Source: JBCDBH01 sp039184055
GTDB taxonomy: Bacteria; Acidobacteriota; Thermoanaerobaculia; Multivoradales; J023
DNA length: 19,895 nt
Direction of reading: 5' to 3'
Assembly (NCBI GenBank): GCA_039184055.1
Contig: JBCDBH010000069.1
Coordinates: forward strand, 1-19,895
A model generated the notes under the pieces. That model was not told where the DNA came from, did no database searches, and saw nothing but the letters and a program-made list of their open reading frames with translations. This document shows positions 1-12,100 of this stretch, piece by piece (position 1 is the stretch's first letter; each line of letters opens with the position of its first letter). The translations under genes and the position numbers were made by a program.

Positions 1-152
1 CCACGGAGACGGACCGGCGACGGGATGTTGTACGCCGGGCTGTCGGGCTCGAGCTGGGACAGGAACCACAGACGTTCCTGGGCGAACGACAGCGGCAGGT
101 GGAAGCTGCCGTCGATCGTCGGCTGACGCTCGACCGATGTGATCGGCGGCAA
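1..152 (-). other. Module 8 condensation domain, first ~50 residues only
   Basis: This is the start of a C domain cut by the window edge. It shows LPPITSVER, then LPLSFAQERLWFL (C1), followed by SQLEPDSPAYNIPSP. It has the modules 2/6/7 type of C1. The HHxxxDG motif lies beyond base 1. It shows that the synthetase continues by at least one more module. Confidence 0.92.
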
Positions 153-3100
153 GTGTTCGGAACCATCCAGTCGCTCGACCGCCCGCGCCAGACCCGCGAC
201 GTCGGAGGTGTCGAAGAGCTGCCGTAGCGGCACCTCGATACTCAGCTCCCGGCGCAACGCCGACACCAGACGCGTGGCGAGTAGGGAATGACCACCAAGA
301 GCGAAGAAATCGTCTTCGATACCGACCTGCTCGACCCCGAGCACCTCGGCGAAAAGCGCGGCGATCTGGCGTTCGAGCGGCGTACGTGGCGCGACGTAGA
401 CTCGCTCGCTACGCGTCGGCTCCGGTGTCGGCAGCCGTTTGCGATCCACCTTCTCGTTGGGCAACAAGGGCAGGCGATCGAGTACCACGAAGGCGGATGG
501 CACCATGTACCCTGGCAGACGCTCACCGAGCGCCATGCGAACTGGCGTGACGTCGAGCTCGCCAGCGACATGGTCGGCCGCCGTGATCCAGGCAATCAAG
601 CGCTTGTCGGCGCCTTCACCACGGGCCATGACCACCGCGTCACGCACCTCGTCACGTTCGAGCAAGGCAGCTTCGATCTCACCCAGCTCGACTCGATGAC
701 CACGGATCTTCACCTGATGATCGAAACGGCCCTCGAAGAGTAGCTCGCCATCGGCGCGCCAGCGCACTCGGTCACCGGTGCGGTAGAGCCGCGCACCAGG
801 CTCGGTGGCGAACGGATCGGGCACGTAGCGCTCAGCGGTCAGTCCAGGACGATGCAGGTAGCCACGCGATACGCCCATGCCACCGATATAGAGCTCACCC
901 CGCACCCCGAGCGGCACCTGGCGCAGCTCGGAATCGACGACATAGAGACGATCACCGTGAATCGGTTTACCGACTGTCGGCTCGCCATGCTCGACCCCGG
1001 CTGGAATGAGCGCCACCGAGGTGTACGTGGTGTCTTCCGACGGGCCATACATGTTGTAGAGAGCGCGCACCTTGTCGTGCGCATAAATCGACTCGGCGAG
1101 CGTGCGGTAGACCGGCTCACCACCCAGGCTCACCGCCTGGGTCGTTTCAGGGAGACCATCGGCACGGATCAATTCGGCGATCGCCGACGGCACCGTGCTG
1201 AACAACGTCACGCGATCCCGACGCGGATGATCGATCGCCGCCAGCGCGTCGTCACCGAGGATCACCGTGCCACCGAGCGACAGGGTGCCAAAGAGCTCGA
1301 AGACCGACACGTCGAAGTTGATCGAGGTCGCGGCGTAGAGACCCTCGAGTAGCTCGGGCTCGAAGGTGTCACGGCCCCAGCCGAGCATGACCACCGCCGA
1401 CGCATGGCTGATGGCGACACCCTTGGGTTTGCCGGTCGAGCCCGAGGTGTAGATCAGATACGCCAGACGATCGGTGGGCAGATCGAGACCGAGCGGCCCG
1501 TCGTCGTAGCCAGCAGCGGGATCATCGGCCAAGTCGACCACCACCGCATCGTGGGCCGGCAAGACCTCGGCGCGGCCGTCGCGGGTGAGGACGACCGGTG
1601 CGCGTGAGTCCTCGAGCATGAAGCCCAGCCGATCGGCGGGATATTTCGGATCGAGCGGCGCGTAGGCGCCACCGGCTTCGAGCACCGCGAGCAAGGCGAC
1701 CACGAGGTCGACGGTGCGATCCATACAGACACCGACACAGACCTCGGGGCCGACACCCAGCGTCCGCAGATGACGCGCCAAACGTCGACTCTGGCCGAGC
1801 AATTCGGCGTAGGTCAGCGACCGGGTGGGATCGACCAAGGCTTCACGATCGGGGGTCTTCTCGGCCTGGAGCGCAATCATCGCCTCGATCGTCGTCCCCG
1901 GCCACACCACCGGCTCGGGACCGTGGACATAGCGCTCGAGCAGGTCGATTTCAGCCTGGCTGCGGAGCTCGAAGCTCGACAGCGGTCGATCGGGCAATGC
2001 GACCGCCTGCTCGAGCAGGCTCTGGAAATGACCGAGGAAGCGCTCGATGGTCGTACGGTCGAAGAGATCGGTATTCCACTCGATACCGCCACGCAAACCG
2101 TCGAGGCTTTGACCGAACGACAGCTGCATGTCGAATTTCGCCGTCGTGCTCTCACCGCTCACTGGCTCGACTACGACTGCTTCATCGAGCGGTGCACGCT
2201 CGAAGGGCGCGTTCTGGAGCGACAGCATCACCTGGAAGAGCGGCGGATGGGCCAGATCGCGATCCGGCTCGAGCTCGGCGACCAGACGTTCGAAGGGCAC
2301 GTCCTGACGCGAATAGGCGTCGAGCGTCGTCTCGCGGGCGCGTTCGAGCAACTGACGCAGCGTCGGATCGCCTTCCAGATCGACCCGTAGCACCAGGGTG
2401 TTGACGAAGAAACCGATCAACGGCTCCATCTCGGCGCGAGTACGACCGGCGATCGGCGTACCGATGGCCAGATCGGCCTGACCCGACCAGCGACCGAGCA
2501 ACGCCGAGAAGATGGCCAGCAGACCCATGAAGACCGTTCCGCCTTCGTCTTGCACCAGGCCTTCGAGCGACGCGGTGAGCTCTCCCGGAATGGCGATCGA
2601 CGCCGCTTCACCGGCCCAGGTCTGCACCGCCGGGCGAGGCCGATCGGTGGGCAGCTCGAGCACCGGTACGCCGTCGAGACGCTCGCGCCACCACGCGACC
2701 TGTTCCTCGACTCGAGGCGCCAGATGCTCGCGTTGCCAAACCGCGACGTCGGGATAGTGAACCTCGAGCGCTGGCATCACCGTGGTGGGATCACCATAGA
2801 AGGTGACCAGCTCGCGGATCAGCACGCCCATCGACCAGCCGTCGTAGACGATGTGGTGCACGGTCAGTGCGAGCACATGGTCGTCGGCGGCAAGACGGAA
2901 CAAGCGCGCGCGGAGCAAGGGTCCGTGGGCGAGGTCGAAGGGACGACGGGTCTCCTCACCGACCGCCTGGAGCAGCTCGGTCTCGTCGATCTCGTCGATC
3001 GGTAGCTCGAGAGACGACGTCGGCAGGACCACCTGCATCGGGGTGCCATCGATCTCGCGGAAAACGGTGCGGAGCGATTCGTGGCGCTCGACGATCGCGC

Positions 3101-6100
3101 CGAGCGCGGCGGTCAGACGGTCGGCGTCGACGACGCCACGCAGACGCACCGGCGACGGAATGTGGTACGCCGGACTGTCGGGCTCGAGCTGCGCCAGGAA
3201 CCACAGACGCTCCTGAGCGAACGACAGTGGATGACGCACCGTGCCGTCGTCCGCGACCGGACGCTCGACATATGTGATCGGCGGCAGCGCCGGGCGACCG
3301 TCGCTCGATTCGAGCGCGGTGTCGACCGCCGCGGCAAGACCGGCGACATCGGGACTCTCGAAGAGCTGGCGGAGCGGGATTTCAACCCCGAGCTGCTCGA
3401 GAATCTGCGACACCACCTGGGTGGCGAGCAGGGAATGACCGCCGGTGGCGAAGAAATCGTCGTAACGACCGACCTGATCGACACCGAGCACGTCAGCGTA
3501 GATCGCCGCCACCGTGCGTTCGGTGTCGGTGCTCGGCGCTTCGTACTCGCTCTCGTCTTGCCACTCGGGAACCGGCAAAGCGCGACGATCGACCTTGCCA
3601 TTGCGATTGAGTGGCAGAGCATCGATCACCAGGATGGCGGCCGGCATCATGTAGCTGGGCAAGCGTGGCGTGATGTGCTCACGCAGGGTCGCGGCGTCGA
3701 CCGAGGTGGTCTCTTCGTCGGGCACCACGTAGGCCACCAAACGCCGATCACCCGGCTGATCCTCGCGCACCATCACCACCGCGGTTTCTACCTCGGGATG
3801 GCTCACGAGAGCCGATTCGATTTCACCCGGCTCGATCCGGAAACCACGCAGCTTGATCTGACGATCGGCGCGACCGAAGAACTCGACCGTGCCGTCGGCA
3901 CGCCAGCGCACCCGATCACCCGAGCGATAGAGCCGCGCCCCGGGCTCGGTGGCGAACGGATCGGGCACATAGCGCTCGGCGGTCAACCGTGGACGACGCA
4001 GGTAGCCACGCGACACACCGTCGCCACCGGTATAGAGCTCACCCGGCACGCCGATGGGCGTCGGCATCAGCTCGTCGTCGAGCACGTGCACGGTGGTGTC
4101 GGCGATCGGTTTGCCGATCGGCACGGTCGCGCTATCGAGCTCGGTGCCCGGGAGCATGGCGTGACAGGTCGTGAAGGTGGTGTTTTCGGTCGGCCCGTAG
4201 CCGTTGATCATCGTCGTCGCGTCGAGCTCGGCGAGCACACGCTCGACGTGTGGCAACGACAGCGCTTCACCACCGGCGAGCAGCTGACGGACGGGTCGCA
4301 GATCGTCGAGACGACGGTCGACCATCTGATTGTAGAGACCAGCCGTGAGCCACAGCGTCGTGACCTGATAACGCGCCAAGAGCGCGCCGATCTCTTCGAG
4401 CGATAGCGCGCCCGCGGGTGGCAACACCAAACGCCCACCACCGAGCAGTGGCGCCCAGATCTCGAGCGTCGCGGCGTCGAACGCGGGCGATGACAGCTGT
4501 GCATAGACCTGATCGGAACCCAGATCGGCGAAATCGGCCTCGAGCACCAGACGCAGGACATTGCGATGGGTCGCCATCACACCCTTGGGCAAACCAGTGG
4601 AGCCCGAGGTGTAGATGACGTAGGCCAAGGTGTCGGGACCGATATCGACCACCGGCCAGGCGTCGGCGTCGACATCGGCCGAGTTCAGCTCAGCGAGCGA
4701 CAGCGTCTCGAGCTCGGCCGGCAGACGACTCGCCAGATGCGGTGCGACGATCGCCAATTGTGCCCCGGTGTCTTCGATGATGAAGGCCAGGCGCTCGTCT
4801 GGATCGGAGGGGTCGAGCGGCACGTAGTGACCACCGGCCCCCAGGACACCCAGCATCGCGACCACCATCTCGACCGAGCGCTCGGCGAAGAGCGCTATTG
4901 GCGTTTCGAGATCGACGCCACGCGCCCGAAGGACGTGGGCGAGATGTCGCGATCGGCGTTCGAGCTCGGCGCGCCGTACCTCGTCGTCGCCAGTCACTAG
5001 CACCACGCTCTCGGGACGTGCCGCGGCTTCGCTAGCGAAATACGCCGGCAGGGTCGTGTCGCGTGGGTAGTCGGTGGTCGTGCCGACACGTTCGCGCCAT
5101 GAGCTCACCGGTTCCAAGGCCAGCTGATCGAGCGGGCTATCGGGATCGGCGAGCGCCTGGTCGAGCAGATGGACGAAGTGCTCGAAGAAACGCTCGACGG
5201 TCGCGTGGTCGAAGAGATCGGTATTCCACTCGAGACCACCACGCAGACCGTCGCTCGCCTGCCCCAAAGACAGCTGCAGATCGAATTTCGCCGTCGTGCT
5301 CTCGCCTTCCACCGGCTCGAAAGTCAGGTCACCACCCAGCGACACGCTGTCGAAGGGTGCGTTCTGCAACGACAGCATCACCTGGAAGAGTGGCGAATGC
5401 GACGGATCGCGGTCCGGGTCGAGCTCGGCCACCAAACGCTCGAAAGGCACGTCCTGACGACCGTAGGCGTCGAGCGTGGCGTCTTTGGAGCGTTCGAGCA
5501 CCTGACGCAGGCTCGGTCGAGCGTCGAGATCGATCCGCAGCACCAGCGTGTTGACGAAGAAGCCGATCAGCGGCTCCATCTCCGCCTGGGTGCGACCGGC
5601 GATCGGCGTACCGATCGCGAAATCGTCTTGCCCCGACCAGCGACCGAGCACCGCCGCGTAGACCGCCAGCAGACCCATGAAGAGGGTGCCACCTTCGGCC
5701 TGGACCAAACGTTCGAGCGGCTCGGTGAGTCGCGTCGGGATCCACACCGACAGGACGTCACCGGCCCAGGTCTGCACCGCCGGACGTGGCCGATCGGTGG
5801 GCAGCTCGAGCACCGGCACGGCGTCGAGCGTGTCGCGCCACCAGGTGACCTGCTCGTCGATCCGAGCCGCCAGATGCTCACGCTGCCAGATCGCGACGTC
5901 GGGAACCTGGACCGGTAGCGGTGGCAAAAGCGCATCCGGATCGCCATGAAACACCACCAGCTCGCGGATCAACACGCCCATCGACCAGCCGTCGTAGACG
6001 ATGTGATGCACGGTGAGCGCCAAGACGTGGTCATCGTCACCGAGACGGAAGAGACGTGCCCGCAGCAGCGGCCCCGTGACCAGATCGAACGGTCGACGGA

Positions 6101-9100
6101 TCTCCTCCATCACCCGGGTCATCAGCTCGGTCTCGGCGATCTCGTCGATCGGCAGCTCAATCGTCAGACTCGGCAGCACCACCTGCTTCGGCGCACCGTC
6201 GACTCGACGGAAGACGGTCCGCAAGCCGTCGTGCCGATCGACGATCTTCTGTAGCGCGAGGGTCAACCGCTCGGGGTCGAGCGTGCCGCGTAGACGAACC
6301 GGAGTCGGGATGTGGTACGCCGGGCTCTCGGGATCGAGCTGCGCCAGGAACCACAGCCGTTCTTGCGCGAACGACAGAGGGAAATGGACGCTGCCGTCGG
6401 CCTCGACGTGACGCTCGACGACACGGATCGGCGGCAAACCAGCGCGTCCATCATGCTCGGTACGCGTGGTGTCGATCGCCGCGGCGATGCCGGCGATATC
6501 GGGGGTTTCGAAAAGTCGCCTCAGCGGCAGCTCGACCCCGAGCTGCTCGCGGATCCGTGACACCACTTGCGTGGCGAGCAGCGAATGACCACCGAGCGCG
6601 AAGAAATCGTCGTTGCGACCGACCCGTTCGATACCGAGCACGCTGGAGACCATGGTTGCGACCGCTTCCTCGGTCACAGTCGCGGGCGCTTCGTAGGCGA
6701 CGCCCTGTCCCCATTCGGGCGCCGGCAAGGCGCGGCGATCGACCTTGCCGCTCCGGTTGAGCGGTAGCTCGTCGAGGATCACCAAAGCGGCCGGCACCAT
6801 GTATGACGGCAAACGCGGCGTCACGTGCTGGCGAAGCTCGGTGACGTCGAGCTCGGCCCCGTCTTCGACCACGACATATGCGGCGAGACGTCGATCACCA
6901 GGTTGATCCTCGCGCACCATCGCCACCGCCGATTCCACGTCGGGATGACTGACCAAAGCCATCTCGATCTCACCCGGCTCGACACGGAAGCCACGCAGCT
7001 TGACCTGGCGATCGATACGACCGAGGAACTCGACCGTGCCGTCGGCGAGCCAGCGTGAGCGATCACCGGTGCGATACAGACGCGCGCCCGGCTCGGTGGC
7101 GAACGGATCCGGTACAAAGCGCTCGGCGGTCAACGCAGGTCGTTCGAGATAACCACGCGCCACGCCGTCACCACCGGTGTAGAGCTCACCCGGAACGCCG
7201 ATCGGCGCCGGATGCATCTCCTGATCGAGCACGTAGACCGTGGTGTTCGGGACCGGCCTACCGACCGGCACCGTGGCGCCTTCGAGCACGCTACCCGGCA
7301 GCATTCGGTGACAGGTCGTGTACACGGTGTTCTCGGTCGGCCCGTAGCCGTTGATCATCGTCGTCCCGTCGAGCTCGGCGAGCACGCGGCTGACGTGTGG
7401 CACCGAAAGCGCCTCACCACCCGAGAGCAATTGCTCGACGCCACGCAGGTCGTCGAGACGATGATCGACCATCTGATGGAAGAGACCGGCGGTCAGCCAC
7501 AGCAACGAGACCTCGTGCCGGGTCACCAGGGCACCGATCTCCTCGAGGGACAAGGCCCCCGCCTGCGGCAGGACCAAACGTCCACCCGCCAGCAACGAGG
7601 CCCAGATCTCGAAGGTCGACACATCGAACGCCGGTGACGACAGCTGCGCGAGGGTCTGATCGGGACCCAGGTCGGCATAGTCGGTGTCGAGCACCAGTCG
7701 CAGGATGTTGCGGTGGTCCACCGTCACACCCTTGGGTCGACCGGTCGAGCCCGAGGTGTAAATAGCGTTGGCCAGCGACTCGGGTGCGATGTCGACATCC
7801 GGCCAGGGCGTCGACGGTGGCGTGGCCGGTTCGGCGGTCGCCGCTTCGAGCGACAGGATCTCGACACCGGTCGGCAAGCGATCGATGAAACGTTCCGGAC
7901 TGAGCACGATCCGTGCCCCGGTGTCCTCGATGATGAACGCCAGACGCTCGTCGGGATCGGTGACATCGAGCGGTACGTAATAGCCACCCGCGCCGATCAC
8001 ACCCACCATACCGATCACCATATCGACCGAACGCTCGGCGACGACCGCAACCGGTGTTTCGAGACCGACACCACGACGATGAAGCTCGTGCGCCAGCCCA
8101 CCGGCGCGCCGCGCCAGCTCGGCACGGGTCACCTCGATGCCATCGGCCACCAAAACGACCCGATCCGGCCACGTCTTCACCGTCCGCTCGAACTCACGCA
8201 CGAGGTTCGACTCACGCGGATAGGCGCTGCGCACACCGGCCCACTCACGCCACGCCATCGACGCGTCGAGCGGCAGCGTCTGGATCGGCCGATCGGGCGC
8301 GTCGAGCGCCGCCTCGAGAAACGTACCGAGGTGGCTGGCGAATCGCTCGATCGTCGCGGCGTCGAAAAGCTCGGTGCGGTACTCAAAAGCGCCGAGTAGA
8401 TCGTCGTCTCGTTCGGTGATCGCCAACGAGAGATCGAATTTGGCGGTCGCGCGGTCGAGAACGAACCCTCTGAGCTCGAGATCGGGAAGCGACACCTTGT
8501 CGCCACTCGGACGCTGCCAGCTCAGCAGCGCCTGGAAGAGCGGCGTGGTCGACAGATCGCGCGGAATACCCAGGCCACCGACCAATTTCTCGAACGGTAG
8601 ATCCTGGTTTTCATACGCCGCCACAGTGGTGTCGCGTGCTCGCGCGATGAGCTCGCGGAAGCTCGGTTTGCCGGTGATGTCGACACGCAGAACGAGCGTA
8701 TTGACGAAGAAACCGATGAGCGCTTCGACTTCTGCCCGCGCACGATTGGCGATCGGTGAACCGACGGTGATGTCTTCCTGACCCGACCAGCGGGCCAAGA
8801 CCGCCGAGAAGGCGGCGAGCATCACCATGAACTCGGTCGCGCCGGTGTCGCGCGCCAGCTCTTCGAATTTCTTCTTGGCCGGCCGACCGAGCCGCCAAGT
8901 GTGCATCGCACCGGCCCAAGTGGGCACCGCCGCACGTGGACGATCGGCCGGCAGCTCGAGCGGCTCGACTCCGGCGAGCTGCTGTCGCCACCAGTCGAGC
9001 TGCACGTCGAGCACCGATTGGAGATGCGTGTGCTGCCAACGAGCGACATCGGCGTATTGCAACGTCAGAGGCGGCAGGACCGCGCTACCGTCACGCTCGT

Positions 9101-12100
9101 CGTCGCTACAAAACGCGGTGTAGAGCGCCGCGAACTCACGCGTCAGAATACCCGCCGACCAGCCGTCGAAAATCACATGATGGAAGACGAGCGAGAGCAC
9201 GTGATCGTCGTCGTCGAGCATCAAGAGCTTGATCCGCCACAGCGGCCCCCGACCGAGATCGATCGGTCGACGCGTGTCGATCATCACCTGACGACGAGCT
9301 TCGCTCTCACGGCTCTCGGGAGTCGAGCCCGCAACCCGTAGATCCTCAATATCGAGGGTGAAGACACCCACCTCGTCGACGACCTGCACCGGCTTGCCGT
9401 CGCTGGTGGCGAAGCGAGTCCGCAACACGTCGTGGCGCGCATGGATCGCGGTGAACGTCGCTTCGAGCGCGTCACGATCGAGTGTGCCACGCAAACGTAG
9501 CGGCATCGGGATGTGGTAGCGCGAGCTTCCCGCTTCGAGCTGATCGATGAACCAGAGCCGCTCTTGCGCGAAGGACAGCGGCGCGATCGAGTCGTGATCG
9601 TCGCTTGCGGTGACGGCGGGCAAGTCGCCGTGCGACCCGGTGGGCGCGCTCGTCGCGATGCCGGCGATCGTCGGCGTCTCGAAAAGCTGACGGAGCGGAA
9701 CTTCGATCCCGAGCCGTTCGCGAATCCGCGACACCACCTGGGTGGCGAGCAGTGAATGCCCACCGAGGGCGAAGAAATCGTCGTCGATCCCGAAGCTCTC
9801 GAAATCGACACCGAGCACCTCGGCCCAAATGGTGGCGAGATCGATTTCGAGCGCGGTGCGTGGCGCCACGCGTTCGCCACGTGTTTCGCTCCACGACGGC
9901 TCCGGAAGGGCACGCAGATCGATCTTGCCGTTGGCGGTGACCGGGAGTCGGTCGAGCAGCACGAAGGTGGCCGGCACCATGTAACTCGGCAGACGATCGG
10001 CGAGACTGACCCGAAGCGCGTCCACGTTCAGTCCCATCGGCTCCGTCGACACCACGTAGGCGGCGAGACGACGGCTACCGCTCGACGGGTCGTCGAAATC
10101 GACCACCACCGCATCGTCGAGCTCGGGACGATCCCGTAACACCGCCTGGATCTCACCCAGCTCGACACGATGACCGCGAACCTTGATCTGACTGTCGATA
10201 CGACCGAGGAATTCGACCTGGCCGTTGGCCCGCCAGCGACCGAGATCACCGGTGCGATAGAGACGACCACCGGGCTCGTCGCTCCACGGATGAGGCACGA
10301 ACGCCGCGGCGGTGCGCGCCGCGTCACCGAGATAACCACGCGCCAGGTTGACGCCACCGATGAGGATCTCGCCCGCGACCCCGATCGGCGCCAGCGCGCC
10401 CGTCACCGTGACGATGAACACGTCGGCACGCGCGATCGGCTTGCCGATCGGCAATGCGGCCGCATCCCGTTCGGCGGCGGTGCACGGATGCGCGATGACC
10501 GAGATACAGGTCTCGGTCGGGCCGTAGCGGTTGTGCACCTCGGCGTCGATTTGTTCCATCACCCGCGCCGGGAGCTCGGGAGGCACGGTCTCACCACCGG
10601 TCGGAATCCGACGCAGGGTGCGACAGCGACGCAGCTCACCGGTATCGACCAGGGCCGCCAATTGGACCGGTAGGAACGCCGCCTGGGTAACCTCTTCGCG
10701 CACGATGAGATCGATCAAATAGGCGCTGTCGGCATGTTTCTCGGGATGCGCCAGCACCAACCGACCACCGCTCACCAGCGGCGAGAAGATCTCACCGACT
10801 GACAGATCGAAGCCCACCGACGCCTTGGCGAGCACGCCGCCACGAGACGTGTCGTCGTAGGCCACCACCCACGACAGGCGATTGGCCACCGCGCGATGAC
10901 TCATGACGACACCCTTGGGTCGTCCGGTGGTGCCCGAGGTGTAGATCACATAGGCCGGATGCTCACCCGCCACTTCGATCGCGGGCGGTTCGGTCGACAG
11001 GCTCGCGACCGTACCCTCGAGGGAATCGAGCTCGAGAACTGTGGCATCGAAGACCGCCGTATCGACCGACGGCAGCGACGTCGCGATATGGCCTTGAGTG
11101 AGGATCGCCGCGACACCGGCATGCTCAGAGGCGTCGGCGAGAATCGCCGCGATCCGCTCGGCGGGTTGCGCCGGGTCGATCGGCACGTAGGCGGCGCCGG
11201 CTTCGAGCGTGGCGAGCAACGCCACCACCATGTCGATCGAACGCTCGGCGGCGACCACCACCAACGATTCCACGTCGACACCGTGACCTCGTAGATGATG
11301 CGCCAAGCGCGCGCTCCGCGCACCGAGCTCGGCGTAGGTGATCGTCTCACCTTCGAACACCACCGCCGGCGCCTCGGGCCGCTCGGCGATGTGACGACGA
11401 ACCAGGCTGTGCAGGGTCGTGCCGAGCACGGGATACGGTGCTTCGGCGCGGTTGAAATCGACGCGTAGACGCTGCTCCGCGGCGGCGTCGAGAATCGGCA
11501 ACGCATACGCTGACCGTTCCGGTGTCTCGAGAGCGGCGCGCAGCAGCGTCGCGTAGCTCGCCAGCAGCCGCTCGATCCGGTCACGAGCGAAGAGATCGAC
11601 GGCGTAGCGCGCGCTCAACCCGAGACCACCACCCGGAAGCTCGCCGACGGTCAAACCGAGCTCGAGCTTGACCTCGGGTGGCGTGGCGGCGAGCGGCTCG
11701 ATATCGAGCCCCGACAGACCCACGGCGGGCACCGTGCCACCCCCGACGCTGAACATCACCTGGACGAGCGGCGAGCTTCCCAGATCACGATCGGGCGACA
11801 GCTCTTCGACCAGGGTCTCGAAGGGCAAGTCTTGATGCTCTTGCGCATCGAGCACCGCGTCGTGTGTCCGGGCGACGAGCTCGGTGAAGCTCGGATCGCC
11901 ATCGAGCGGGACGCGCACCACCAGCGTGTTGACGAAAAAGCCGATCAGCTGATCGAACGCCGGATGGCGACGACCTGCCGTCGGGGTACCGACCGCGAAC
12001 GTGCGGCTGCCGCTGGTGTGCGCCAGGAGGAGCTGGAAGACGCTCATCAACACCGCGAAACGAGTCACGCCGGTGTCGCGGGTCAGGCGATCGAGCGCCT

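Noticed and set aside
7414..8172. A 252-codon minus-strand open frame in another phase
   Set aside because: It is out of frame with the conserved A-domain motifs translated here and has a Gly/Arg/Ala-rich shadow composition.
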